This document shows, in pieces, positions 47,736 to 58,006 of a stretch of DNA of 64,000 nucleotides. Every line of letters starts with the position of its first letter. The first letter of the stretch is position 1. Both the position numbers and the translations under genes were made by a program. Origin of the DNA: Ichthyophis bannanicus (Eukaryota > Chordata > Amphibia > Gymnophiona > Ichthyophiidae); assembly GCA_033557465.1 (NCBI GenBank), contig CM066033.1, positions 1,358,645,834-1,358,709,833 on the forward strand, written 5' to 3'. The notes beneath the pieces were generated by a model that was given only the letters and a program-made list of their open reading frames with translations, ran no database searches and had not been told where the DNA came from.

Positions 47736-48152
47736 TCTACCCAACCCCCAACAACTCATATTTCTGCTATTTTTTTCTGGACATTTAAGGCCTGATTATA
47801 TTATATGATGCCTAGGGGAGAAGTCTAAAGAGCAACTATTTTAATCGTGTCTTATGAAGGCAACAGAAACACCCGTGTACTTTTATAAAATAGGCAACCG
47901 AAACCAGTGCCTGTAGTGCAGAAATGCCATTGCAAAAATTTACATCTGCTCCAAAGTTGGTGTAAATGTGTGTGTGTGCTCTATGCATGTACCTCGCAGC
48001 TCAGCCCCTGTTTCGCTCAAAATATGCCCTCATTTGTCACAGATGTACTTAGACGCGCTCATATTGCTGCATAGTTTTATGTAAAGCAGTTTTAATATGC
48101 AGAAAATCCTTTATAACTTCACCCCCACATGATTGATTTTATTTTCTTAGAA

Positions 48153-48346
48153 CAGGGGTTCTCAACCCAGTCTTCAGGATACATCTAGTCAGTCAGGTTT
48201 TTAGGATAACCCCAATGAATATGCATGAGAGAGATTTGCATACAATGGAGGCAGTGCATACAAATCTATCTCATGCATATTCATTGTGGTTATCCTGAAA
48301 ACCCGACTGACTAGGTATGTCCCGAGGACTGGGTTGAGAATCCTTG
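48153..48346. mobile_element. hAT-type palindromic MITE, family P1
   Basis: Ends CAGGGGTTCTCAACCCAG and the complement of CTGGGTTGAGAATCCTTG. Inside, AATGAATATGCATGAGAGAG is mirrored in the right arm. The flanking octamers TCTTAGAA and ACTTAGAG agree at 6 of 8 bases, consistent with an aged hAT duplication. Confidence 0.85.
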
Positions 48347-48560
48347 ACTTAGAGGGTGCTTAAGGTACCTCGCCCAGAATGTTCCCTTAGAATCCTAATT
48401 AAAGGGAAATATAATTCAATGTGATTACAGAGTTTTTCACCTTCTGTGCATTTTCCACAGGCATGCATTGTGTATTTATGTGAACCATGCTTCTAAATAT
48501 TGTCCAAAATCCTAGCTGGTAAAGGTGTGCATGCTTTACACAGTACACATGCCTTTAACA

Positions 48561-48754
48561 CAGGGGTGGCCAACTCCAGTCCTGGTGCACCACAATCCAG
48601 TCTGGTTTTCAGGATGTCCCTAATGAATATTCATGTGGTATATTTGCATGCACTGCCTCCCACTGTGTGCAAATATATCTCATGAATATTCGTCGGGGCA
48701 TCCTGAAAACCAGGCTGGATTGTGGTGCACCAGAACTGGAGTTGGCCATCCCTC
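48561..48754. mobile_element. hAT-type palindromic MITE, family P1, second adjacent copy
   Basis: CAGGGGTGGCCAACTCCAGT at the left and the complement at the right; the inner core is TCCCTAATGAATATTCATG. The flanks CTTTAACA and TTTTAACC suggest an 8-bp duplication with changes. It lies 214 bp from the previous copy but is diverged from it, so they are separate insertions. Confidence 0.85.
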
Positions 48755-49003
48755 TTTTAACCCCTCCAAGAAGTGCATACACCATCTCGAAAAACTTTAC
48801 CCCACATAAGACCTGGATCTCCCATATGACTGTAGTCCCTTCCTCTGTAATAACCCATAAACACTGACCTACACAATATATATAGTTGACCTGTAAATAA
48901 GTTCATCCTAACTTTTACTGTAGATAAAATGCTCACTTTGAAATGTTTTCTATATATCACCACCCCTATAGTGAAACAATTAAGACAGCAAACATTCAAG
49001 AAT

Positions 49004-49468
49004 CACTAAAACTTCACCTCACTACTTATATTATTTTTGTCGAAGCTATGCTGTAGGAGGGATGGCACTATCATCTATCCCACACCAAGCAGCTAGCTGC
49101 CTTTCTTTCTTTTTTATGGTCCTGTGTCACCAATCAATAATTTCTCAAACAACGTAAAATTTGTACTTAGCTTAGAACTCTCAAGCTCAGCTTTGTCATT
49201 CCGTCACTCCAAAAGAGGAATTATAAGCATGACGCGCGCGTTTCGAGCCGAAGGCTCTGTATCAAATGCTGGAATCTTTGTTGTTTCGGTAACGGAATCT
49301 CAAAAAACGCCGTCCATGCGGCTGAGGTATACGTCTCTCCTCTATGGGTGCAGCGTCCATACACGCAATCTTTAAACAGGAGCTCAACCAATAAGAAGAG
49401 GAAAAACCCCACGGAAAGGGGAATCCCAATTCTGATTGGTTCCTACAGAATATCATCAGACAATAGAG
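49004..49468. repeat. Penelope-like element, left inverted repeat
   Basis: Near-identical reverse complement of 51564-52028, with scattered single-base changes (for example GGATGGCACT here against GGATAGCACT in the other). It holds a hammerhead-ribozyme-like motif on the minus strand at 49231-49266. Confidence 0.9.
49231..49266 (-). ncRNA. Hammerhead-ribozyme-like motif, left copy
   Basis: The minus strand reads GATACAGAGCCTTCGGCTCG followed by AAACGCGCGCGTC. The stem II GAGCC/GGCTC, the GAAAC box and a short stem III ending GTC are present. The first core box (normally CTGATGA) is degenerate. Penelope-like elements are known to encode hammerheads in their flanking repeats. Catalysis is unproven. 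Confidence 0.5.
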
Positions 49469-49616
49469 ATTATATCTGCAATGTTTTTTTTGCAAATTAC
49501 ATATCATCCAATATTTTCAAGGAAAGGCTTCTAGTTCTGATGTTTCTGTAGTCAAGCCTCATTCTCATTGGATTCCACCTGGATCACCTGATCCTGTTCT
49601 ATCTACATATCAGTCT

Positions 49617-51576
49617 TTGGTATTGAGGGATGTTGGACGATTAGAAACCACAGCTTTACATCATTCCTCAAATTTAGACACTAATAGTTGGAAAGCTCTT
49701 ACAGAGTTGAGGTCAGATCCCTCACTAGTAATACGGAGAGCTGACAAGGGAGGAGCTTTGGTGTTATGGACTTTAGATGATTATAAGTTTACATTATCTC
49801 AGCATTTGGAAGATCTCCATACCTATCAAGTCCTAACCAAAGATCCTACAGCTGATCTTCTAATGGAGATAAAATCACTAGTAGGAGAAGCCTTACAAAA
49901 AGGTTGGATCACTACAAAAGAACATCAATTTTTAATTAATGCTCATCCACGTGTCCCTATTCTATACTTAGTGCCAAAAATTCACAAATCTCTTACAAGA
50001 CCTCCGGGATGTCCTATAGTGTCATGCAGGGACTCTGTATTAGAGCCGCTTTCAAAATTCTGTGATGTTTTTTTAAAATAAGAAGCCAGTCAAGTGACCT
50101 CTTTTCTTCGAGATACAACCCATTTACTGCAATTTATTTCAACATTGGTTATTCCTCCAGGGGCTATTCTCCTTACACTTGATGTGATCTCTTTGTATAC
50201 AAAGATAGATCAATTGGAGGCGCTCACACTATTAGGAGACTGTTTTCAGTCAGCTCCGTTACGTCTCCCAAGGTCTTTTCTTCTACAAATGATGGAATTG
50301 GTCCTAACCAGAAATTATTTTGTATCGGAGGGTGTTTACTATCAGCAAATTTCTGGAATTGCGATGGGGGCCACTTGTGCCCCCTCGATCGCTACCATCT
50401 ATATGGGTCATATGGAAACTTCTCAAATACAACAAGCGCCAGGTTTTTCAAACGTCCTTTTCTGGAAAAGGTTCCTGGATGATATATTTTTTATCTGGGT
50501 TTCCGATTTGTCAGCTCTTACAGAGTTTTTAGAATGGTTGAACACCCTAAGGACTAACATTTAATTTACAGCGCATGTGCATTCTACCACGATTGAGTTC
50601 TTAGATCTTCAGATTACGATATCTGATGGTAGTCTTCATACAACTCTATATCGGAAAAATGTTCAACGGAACAGCTTATTACATTTTCACAGCTATCATC
50701 CAGGTCCTCTTAAACGAGGTTTACCTTTTGGTCAATTTCTCAGATTAAGACGAAATTGTGATACACTTGAGGATTATATGACCCAAGCCAATGAATTAAG
50801 CCGTCGATTAACTAACAGGGGCTACCCTTCTAATATTATTCGAAAAGCGATGCGGAGAGCACGATTTGTTCATCGTGAATGGTTACTTGACTCTAGTTAC
50901 ACAAACACTTGTCGAAGTTCAGAAGATTCAATTGTGGGAATCCTTCCATTTACTGAAGGCAGCTCTGCAGTTTTACACATTTTAAAACAACATTGGCCTA
51001 TGCTACAATTATTAGAATGCTTTAATAAACCTCTTAGGGTAGCCTTTGCCAGAGGGCGAAATTTTGGAGATATGCTCATGAAGACTACATTACTAATTGA
51101 TAGAATTGATCGGCCACCTGTTGCAACTGGACATTCGACATGTGGATCCTGTAAATTTTGTGTGACTTCCATGACGGGAATTCAATGGCTACATCCAAAA
51201 ACAAAACATCTTTTTGTAAGACGCTGGGATACGAACTGTCTATCACGTTTTGTGGTGTATATGCAATATGCTAATTTGCCCTTGCTCGTTGCTTTATATC
51301 GGCAGGACTAGTCGAGAAATTAAAACACGCTTAACGGAACATGCTTCTCGCTTACGCAATAAAGTATTGACGGCACCGATAGTGTCACATTGTTTACAAT
51401 TGCACCATCTATTTGATGACCTTCAATGGTCAGTGATTGACCATGTTCCGGCGGACCCTAGGGGGGGAGACCGACTTCATCAACTTCAATTACTTGAACA
51501 AAGATGGATTTTTCATCTAAATACTGTGGAACCTGAGGGTCTCAATCGAGAAGTTGAATGGTACTCTATTGTCTGA
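49617..51576 (+). pseudogene. Penelope-like RT plus GIY-YIG endonuclease, broken
   Basis: RT blocks in order: VIRRADKGGALVLWTLDDY, VPKIHKSLTRPPGCPIVS, TLDVISLYTKI, ISGIAMGATCAPSIATIYMG and the catalytic segment KRFLDDIFFIW. Then EFLDLQITISDGSLHTTLY leads to a linker and the GIY-YIG nuclease (CSLLYIGRTSREIKTRLTEH). In-frame stops are at 50079-50081 and 50562-50564. A frameshift at about 51250-51310 moves the nuclease into the next frame. The RT would prime on nicked ends, and the nuclease would cut the target. Confidence 0.88.
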
Positions 51577-52028
51577 TGATATTCTGTAGGAACCAATCAG
51601 AATTGGGATTCCCCTTTCCGTGGGGTTTTTCCTCTTCTTATTGGTTGAGCTCCTGTTCAAAGATTGCGTGTATGGACGCTGCACCCATAGAGGAGAGACG
51701 TATACCTCAGCCGCATGGACGGCGTTTTTTGAGATTCCGTTACCGAAACAACAAAGATTCCAGCATTTGATACAGAGCCTTCGGCTCGAAACGCGCACGT
51801 CATGCTTAAAATTCCTCTTTTGGAGTGACGGAATGACAAAGCTGAGATTGAGAGTTCTAAGCTAAGTACAAATTTTACGTTGTTTGAGAAATTATTGATT
51901 GGTGACACAGGACCATAAAAAAGAAAAAAAGGCAGCTAGCTGCTTGGTGTGGGATAGATGATAGTGCTATCCCTCCTACAGCATAGCTTCGACAAAAATA
52001 ATATAAGTAGTGAGGTGAAGTTTTAGTG
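51564..52028. repeat. Penelope-like element, right inverted repeat
   Basis: Reverse complement of 49004-49468. Its inner end begins just inside the C-terminus of the coding frame (CTCTATTGTCTGATGATATT). Confidence 0.9.
51766..51801 (+). ncRNA. Hammerhead-ribozyme-like motif, right copy
   Basis: Stem II is GAGCC (51775-51779) and GGCTC (51783-51787) with loop TTC. GAAAC follows at 51788-51792. Stem III is ACG/CGT around CGCA, with GTC at 51799-51801 as the expected cleavage triplet. The first core box reads TTGATAC rather than CTGATGA, so activity is doubtful. Confidence 0.5.
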
Positions 52029-52059
52029 GCACTTTGAAATGTTTGCCATGTTAACTTCA

Positions 52060-52155
52060 TATATGTTTATTGTAAATGTTCCTTGAGTTCCTTGTAAACC
52101 ACCTTGATTTCATGGATAAAGCGGTATAGAAAATCCATAAATAAATAAATGAAAT
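52060..52155 (+). mobile_element. LINE 3' tail
   Basis: CCTTGATTTCATGGATAAAG, then GCGGTATAGAAAATCC and an ATAAATAAATAAATG end, typical of L2-like 3' tails. The Penelope-like element may have inserted into this LINE. Confidence 0.7.
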
Positions 52156-52969
52156 CTATTCACAATGGATAAAAGGGCTGTTCCCAAACAGAGGGGAAGT
52201 CAGGGGAGTGCGTCAAAGTGCATATACAGTATGCTGTTTTGTTCACCCCCCCCTCCCCCTCATGTTTGGCAGGCTTTCACACTAGAATTACAAGGCAGGG
52301 TAAGACAGGTTTGATCATCATAGAGGAAGGTCTGGCCATGTAAGTGAACTGTCAAATGACCTAGAAAGAATTTGTTAGGAGTAGAATTTTAAAAAGTAGC
52401 CAGAGTACATGGGCAGCACAAGATGTAAGGTTTCCACAAGTAACTTTCAACAGCAACTTGCCACCCCCACAAAAAATTATTTTCTGGACATAAACCATAA
52501 AGATGGCACTTTTAAAAGCTATTTGGGCAAATAAAGCAGGTTTTTATGTATGGATATAGGGGCTTATAAAATTGCCCATCTGCTATATGTGTAACGTAAC
52601 TTGGCCTGAACTGAGCAGAGGCATTGCTGGGGGGTGGTGTTGGGGAAGGGGTTGCATTTGGGTGCATGATTTTTAAACCATAGTTGTATGTACAGAGCAC
52701 AGCTCGTAAAATCTAGGTGCACTAAAGCGAAGGAGCAAATGTAAGTGCATAATTTCCCCGAGTAACCTTCAAAATGGAAGTATCTGCATGTTTTCATCTT
52801 GAAAATCTCCATGATCAGCACAGGAAAAAGTAAGCACACACATGAGACTTGGCCCGGGACAGAAGAGTAGCCAGGCCCATGGAGACAGCACGGCAAGCCA
52901 GTTTTAGGGTAAGTTTGCCGAGCTGCCTCCTTGGATCAGGTGGGGGGTATGAATCGCAGTACCCAGCAC
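52156..52969. other. Non-coding DNA, nothing recognised
   Basis: No repeat ends or coding frame can be supported between the LINE tail and the retroviral LTR. Confidence 0.5.
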
Positions 52970-53102
52970 TGTAAGAAACATAACGTTTTACACAATAACA
53001 GACTCCTCAGTGATGCAGAGTTAGTTTAATTAATCACTTTCTTGCAAGGAAGGCTGAAATGCTTCAGTGAGCATTTTACACACATCCTCTGTTTCACAGT
53101 TC

Positions 53103-53109
53103 TTTTATA
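53103..53109 (-). promoter_or_regulatory. LTR TATA box
   Basis: TATAAAA on the minus strand within CTATAAAAGAACTG, placed between the U3 repeats and the poly-A signal as expected for a retroviral promoter. Confidence 0.6.
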
Positions 53110-53167
53110 GTAGATTATGTACTCGCCCTCTTTTCAGCATGTCCATAATTCATTGGATACTAATTAT

Positions 53168-53600
53168 ACACCTGTATCAGGCTATGTGTTATTAGCCATA
53201 TAGTCTCTCTTCCCAGAATGCAGACATACAATAAAGAAAGTCAGAAAATCATTACATATACACCTGTATCAGGCTACATATTATTAGCCACGTAGACTCT
53301 CTTCCCAGGATGCAGACATACAGTAAAGGAAGTCAGAAAATCATTACATATACACCTGTATCAGGCTATGTGTTATTAGCTACTTAGTCTCTCTTCCCAG
53401 GATGCAGACATACAGCAAGATGAATCAGCCTTGTACCTCTGCACCTGTGACAGGCTATGTATTATTAGCTACGTAGACTCTCCCTTCCCAGGATGCAGAC
53501 ATACAGTAAAGATGAATCAGCTTTGTACCTCTACACCTGTGACAAGCTACATATTATTAACCATTAGCCATTTCTTTCCAGGATGCAGACATACAAAATT
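53168..53600 (-). repeat. Five tandem 89-93 bp repeats in the LTR U3
   Basis: Units start at 53168, 53261, 53353, 53442 and 53533 with CACCTGTATCAGGCTA or a close variant. Each includes CTCTTCCCAGGATGCAGACA. The last is partial. Position and spacing are those of retroviral U3 enhancer repeats. CACCTG is an E-box in each unit. Confidence 0.88.
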
Positions 53601-53756
53601 ATATTACAGAATGGTGAATGAATGGAATACAAGCATTATATTACATTGTAAAAATAACATATCACATTTGTTTATATCAAACCCCTTCCTCTTTCTTTTT
53701 AAAGTTTTCTTGTTACTTTTTACATTTACTCCACAGTTCCGTAAGAAGCTTCTAAT

Positions 53757-54896
53757 TTAGATAACATCCTTCCTAACTCTCTCTTCCCCTTTATTATCCA
53801 TTAATAACATTGCACCTTTGTGCACTGGAAATGATACTATAATTTGTTTAGTGCTTGCCGTTTCTATCAATCTTTGAGTTAACCCTCCTAAACACGGTAT
53901 TATGGAACACCCCACCGTAATTAATACTCCAATTACAACAAGTACAGAAGTAAATATAGATACTACCACCCCTTTCCACTTCCCAAACCATGACTCCAAC
54001 CATCCAGTGAGAGAGGTATCCGTACCTGAATTTTCTGCCAATTCCTCTGCCAAGATAGTTAGTCCTTGCAGGACTTTAGTGATAGTACCATCAGGGGCTG
54101 TGTTATTGGGGATGAACATACAAAATTCCCCCCTCCCCCCGCAATATCACACAAGCCCCCTTTTTCAGCCACCATCATATCTAAAATCATTCGGTTCTCC
54201 CAGGCCATTCTGCTAGTGGCGTACAATTGTTCTGCGATTCTCTTTATTGCATCCCGGGTATAATTGATAATATATATAATTTATCCAATCTACATTTTTT
54301 TTTGTTTATCATGATTACCTATAACAGGGATTCAAAGCCAGCTGCAATCTGGTTTCGTGCTTTATACTCATCCGGAACTCCCCGAGGGACTCCTATTGCA
54401 TCTATATATATCCTGTCATCAAATGAGGCTCCCAGGTCTGTGAACGCCAAGGTGAAAGGAACTGCCAATTGAACTATTGCACATGTTCCCGACCATAGGA
54501 TAGGCAATGTTTGTCTCAACATCCGCCCTCCACAGTACCACCACAGGTCTGCCCTAGGGATTACCAGGTTGGAGTAGTTCTTCTCTTCTCCTTCCATCCC
54601 TGCCAGGTTTAGGCTTAGAACGCAGATATTCTGTTCCCCCACTTCCCTCATATAGTTCTTCCCCCGCCTGGTAAGACAGGTGGAGTGATTTCCAAACACT
54701 GTTGAAAATGTGGGGAGAACTTTTACCTCCTTCAAGTCTGTAGGGGGAAAGAGCAAATTCAATGACTTGCAACTTTCATTTCCCCAAACCATTTTTCCTG
54801 ATACAAAGATATGAGGCATCTTACTCCATCGGGATCTGTATCCCAACTCAAGGGTAAGGGCACAACCTGTGCAATGGGCCTCCTGGAGGCACATGC
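53757..54896 (-). pseudogene. Endogenous retrovirus env, surface C-terminal part and transmembrane subunit, broken
   Basis: This is the remnant of the envelope glycoprotein that fused viral and cell membranes. The frame 54319-54894 carries RADLWWYCGGRMLRQTLP and GTCAIVQLAVPFTLAF, a conserved block of gamma/epsilon-type envelopes. The frame 53757-54119 is the end of the transmembrane subunit: a hydrophobic anchor (VVSIFTSVLVVIGVLITVG) and CSIIPCLGGLTQRLIETA, the palmitoylation-like Cys and cytoplasmic tail. The pieces lie in different frames with stops between them. It is split from its N-terminal part by the insertion at 54901-58002. Confidence 0.85.
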
Positions 54897-54900
54897 ATAG
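54897..54900. repeat. ATAG target-site duplication, left
   Basis: Matches 58003-58006. Env sequence stops here and the TGTGG end of the insertion follows. Confidence 0.75.
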
Positions 54901-55280
54901 TGTGGTAAGGAGGGTGCAGCACAGCCCTGGGAAACAAAGAAAAAAGAAACTTTTTCTTCCATAAGGGGCATGGGCTCACCTAAGCACATGTTCCAAAATG
55001 AAAGCAGTGGAAAAACCCACACTTGCAAAGCTAGGCTGAGGCCACACCCAGACTCCAGGGCAACTATAGGAAGTGATAGGAGACACCTGTGGGTGGGGCC
55101 AGGAGAGAGAGCACGCTTGCAAACATTTAAGCACAGGCAAACAGAGAGAGCAGGAAGCGTCAGCAAGACCGGCAGGAGAGAAGCAAGACACAGGAACAGC
55201 TTGAAAATGGCAGTCAGGAAAGAGCCAGAATCCAGGCTAATTGCACTCCTTCCAGGAGAGAGGAAGCGAGAAGGCTAGCT

Positions 55281-56492
55281 GTGAAGAAGCTGGAGCAGGA
55301 GGTCTCAGCTCCATCTGAAGAGGAACAAGTCTTCAGGCTTGGAGGGCCTAGAAGGGCTAGAGACAAACACTGCAGTGATCCCCCAGGCAGCTCTGATTCA
55401 GAGGACGCTACTCCTAGGAGATGCCCTTGCTGTAAAAGGTCTACAGTCAAGCTCAGAGGTAGGAGGGGAAAGTTTGAGGGAGTTAATGTGTGTGACTCTG
55501 ACTCAGAAATAAGTATACCCGATTCTGAGGAATGTGATAAGGAAGCTTATCATAGCTCAGGTAGGAGCTATAGAAAAGATGATGTGACTCTGAACAAGCA
55601 ACCTGTCAGTTCTGGTAGAAGCAAGAAAACAGAGTTTTCACATAAAAGACTACCAGTCCCAGAATGCACCAGGTTTCCAGCAGCCATGAGAGGGGCTGAA
55701 GTGAGAGAATGTGTGTGCAATCAAGAGAGCTATGAGGTAATCCCTAAGCACTCATCTCAAAGGGCAGGGCCTGATTCAACACAGCTGCGCTGTGTTAGGG
55801 AGCAGCACACATTAGGAAAGAATAAGAATAGAGCTTATTCTTCAGATAACAGCTTCAAGGAGAGCTTCAGCAACTGCTACAGAGGGAGGAAGAGATACAG
55901 AGACAGCAACGGCTACAAGCACCAGTATCACCTGGAGAAACAGAAGCCAAGCCAAGCAGATAGAGAGAGAAGGAAACTCTCTGGAAGGAAGAGAAGTAAG
56001 GCCATTGGAAGGTCTGGGAGATTCCAAGGCAGTACTCATACTGGGAGGTATTCCAAAAGCCAGCAGAGTCCATTGGACTGGATTCAGCCAGAGGAATGGA
56101 GTGGCAGAGATAGGAATCACCAGTGGCTACCTGGAAGAGAGAAGACTGCATGTGGAAGGGACTTTCAGACCAAGGCCAGAAGGTATGTGAGAGGAGATCC
56201 AGTGTCCAGGGATCAAGATTGGAAGGCTGGACATCAGAATTGGGTTACATATTGGCCAGGCTATACAGAGAGGAATAATGATAGCAGGAGAGGCTCAGGT
56301 ATGAACACTGATCCAGACCCTATCTATAATAGAGAATGGCAGCAAGGGAATAAGCATTCTCATGATAGTGCCTTAATGAAAGACTCATCTGTGCCAATGT
56401 ATGATATTGACCCTATGATTGTTGATGCAGGGGGAAATACAGCAGATGAAACTATTTACATGGACTGTTCTTTATCTAAATGCTATTGCTAG
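55281..56492 (+). CDS. Unknown basic, Ser/Arg-rich ORF inside the LTR-like insertion
   Basis: The frame is open from 55131 to a stop at 56490-56492. Its listed first codon at 55281 is GTG; the first in-frame ATG is at 55683, giving about 270 codons. An acidic Ser-rich N-terminal part contains a Cys cluster (ATPRRCPCCKRS). The middle is strongly basic and rich in Arg, Lys, Ser and Tyr (YRGRKRYRDSNGYKHQY). The end is acidic, then Cys-rich (CSLSKCYC). I recognise no family. It might be a nucleic-acid-binding or gag-like accessory protein, but that is only a guess from composition. The lack of an early ATG suggests splicing or decay. Confidence 0.4.
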   Translation: MKKLEQEVSAPSEEEQVFRLGGPRRARDKHCSDPPGSSDSEDATPRRCPCCKRSTVKLRGRRGKFEGVNVCDSDSEISIPDSEECDKEAYHSSGRSYRKDDVTLNKQPVSSGRSKKTEFSHKRLPVPECTRFPAAMRGAEVRECVCNQESYEVIPKHSSQRAGPDSTQLRCVREQHTLGKNKNRAYSSDNSFKESFSNCYRGRKRYRDSNGYKHQYHLEKQKPSQADRERRKLSGRKRSKAIGRSGRFQGSTHTGRYSKSQQSPLDWIQPEEWSGRDRNHQWLPGREKTACGRDFQTKARRYVRGDPVSRDQDWKAGHQNWVTYWPGYTERNNDSRRGSGMNTDPDPIYNREWQQGNKHSHDSALMKDSSVPMYDIDPMIVDAGGNTADETIYMDCSLSKCYC

Positions 56493-57239
56493 TTTTCTAT
56501 GAGCAAACACATCAGCCATCACAAAGAAACCTAACTTTGTTCTTTATTTCCACTGCAAACAGCTCTTAAAGCAGGATTTGGGCTCACACAGTAGCAGCCA
56601 GCCAGCTAAAGGCTTTCAGCTGGTCCATGGATAGTAATTAGGGCTGCACCTGATTGTGTGTGTGAGCAAGGGAGAATCACTGCTGAGATCAGCGTGGAAA
56701 ATAAACAGAAGTTAACCTAACCAGCAAAGTTTATTCTTTACTTTGTGCCTTTGTATTTGGTAATTACTTGCTAAGAAAACATTAGCTAATTGCCTGACAA
56801 GTTGAAGGTTGTTTTCTGGTTTACTTTGTGACTTTTTGTTATCCCTTTAAACACTGCAAGCAAGTAACCTCATTTATAGTGCTATCAAGCATACATGTGC
56901 TGGGTGAATTAAACCCATCAATAAAATAAGTATTTTATTGATCTTACCACTTGGTTTCACAACTCAAATTATTGTCATCAGCTGTGTTTGGGAGTGAATG
57001 AACTACAATACCCACAATACCTTGCAAGAATCATATGAATATATGCATCGTCAAGATTGTGTAAGTTCTCACCCTAGGCAGCCGTCTGACAGGAAGAAGC
57101 TGTACCTTATGGGATGCATGCCAGGAAGAATGCTTTTACAGATAAGGTAAAGCAAACAAAGCCTTTAAATGTTTTACTAAAGGGAAAGAAGTCTTAGAAC
57201 ACTAATATAATCCCGGGGAGAAGAAGGGAAGTTCAGTGG

Positions 57240-57420
57240 GAAAGACTGTTCAAGCTTCTAAAGGAAGTAAAACCTGAAATCCCTGAAGCTGTCCAAGCCC
57301 CACAGTCATGTAATGCAGAAGAAGACATGGAGGTAGAATTCTGTGGAGAGGAACCTGACTCCACAGACTCCCAAATGGAATGTTCTTTGTGCATAATCTC
57401 TGACTGAGAAAAGCTAAGGG
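57240..57420 (+). other. Short acidic coding-like remnant in the insertion
   Basis: Around 57270-57405 one frame gives a Glu/Asp/Pro-rich run (NAEEDMEVEFCGEEP) that stops soon after. It may be a leftover of a second exon of the same element. Confidence 0.3.
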
Positions 57421-58002
57421 TTTAATAGGAAGGAAACCCAGGAAACAATTATTCTGATTATTGTAGCTAAGAAGCTTTAGAAAGAGAAGGAAATCTCATG
57501 GTTAAAGCTACAAGAACACTTGTGCTGAGTGAAAGTTTAAACACAGCAGTTTTAGTTTCTGTGCTGACAAGCAGAGAAGTGTTTTAAAGGTGAAACCTGA
57601 AGCAGCTAAGGGAAGCTAAAAGGTTTGCTGGACTCTGCTGTTAAATACTAGTTCAATTATGTTTGATTCTGGAAGAAGAAATTCTTTTGTTAAAGAGCTG
57701 GAAGAAACTGCTCATTGATAACACTGCTGAAATACACTTTTTGTAAAGAAAGTTTATTGAGAGAAAACATCCTTTTTTCTGTTGTGGTTGGAGCCTTCTA
57801 CAAAGGTCTGTTTGCAAAGCTGAAATTTAAAACGAAAAATTTAATAAATTTTCCTGTGTTGGCCAAAAATACCACTTGGACTGCTTTTTGCACGCAACTA
57901 CACATTCAGAGGTCTTAGCCCTGAAGCTTAAGCAACATACAAGATACAAGATGGCCCGCCGCTTTCACTAGGCAACCGCCTAGTGGGGGCGCTGTCGCCA
58001 CA

Positions 58003-58006
58003 ATAG
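58003..58006. repeat. ATAG target-site duplication, right
   Basis: Matches 54897-54900. Retroviral env sequence continues from here. Confidence 0.75.

Larger units (their letters stand above)
48949..52029 (+). mobile_element. Penelope-like retroelement with GIY-YIG endonuclease
   Basis: A plus-strand RT of the Penelope type and a GIY-YIG domain lie between 465-bp inverted repeats (49004-49468, 51564-52028). The 15-mer CACTTTGAAATGTTT occurs at 48934-48948 and 52030-52044, a likely target-site duplication. Penelope-like elements often carry such flanking repeats. The coding frame has two stops and a frameshift, so it is inactive, but the flanking repeats are highly similar. Confidence 0.9.
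52970..53679 (-). mobile_element. 3' LTR of a class I endogenous retrovirus
   Basis: A purine run just outside env (complement of CCCCTTCCTCTTTCTTTTT, about 53682-53700) serves as polypurine tract. Two bases later the LTR begins TGATATAAAC and it ends TTCTTACA at 52970, giving TG...CA limits and about 710 bp. A TATAAAA box lies at 53103-53109 and an ATTAAA poly-A signal at 53025-53030 (both minus). The U3 contains tandem repeats (53168-53600). The limits rest on one LTR, because the partner is outside the window. Confidence 0.7.
54901..58002 (+). mobile_element. 3102-bp LTR-like insertion carrying an ORF (solo-LTR-type ends)
   Basis: Starts TGTGGTAAGGAGGG and ends CGCTGTCGCCACA, so the ends are TG...CA within 5-bp inverted repeats TGTGG/CCACA. 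ATAG flanks both sides, and env sequence resumes immediately outside. These are the marks of retroviral integration. I find no second LTR inside: the first and last few hundred bases do not match. The simplest reading is a very large solo LTR, or a non-autonomous element that lost its LTR pairing. AATAAA occurs at about 56929 and 57842, the latter followed by GTGTTGG, like a poly-A site. The strand is chosen from the open frame. Confidence 0.7.

Noticed and set aside
53168..53600. CRISPR-like array of regularly spaced repeats
   Set aside because: The whole 92-bp unit is repeated, with no unique spacers, in a vertebrate retroviral LTR.
54970..55278. 102-codon frame at the start of the LTR-like insertion
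   Set aside because: It has no motif and is out of register with the long open frame, so it is likely a shadow.
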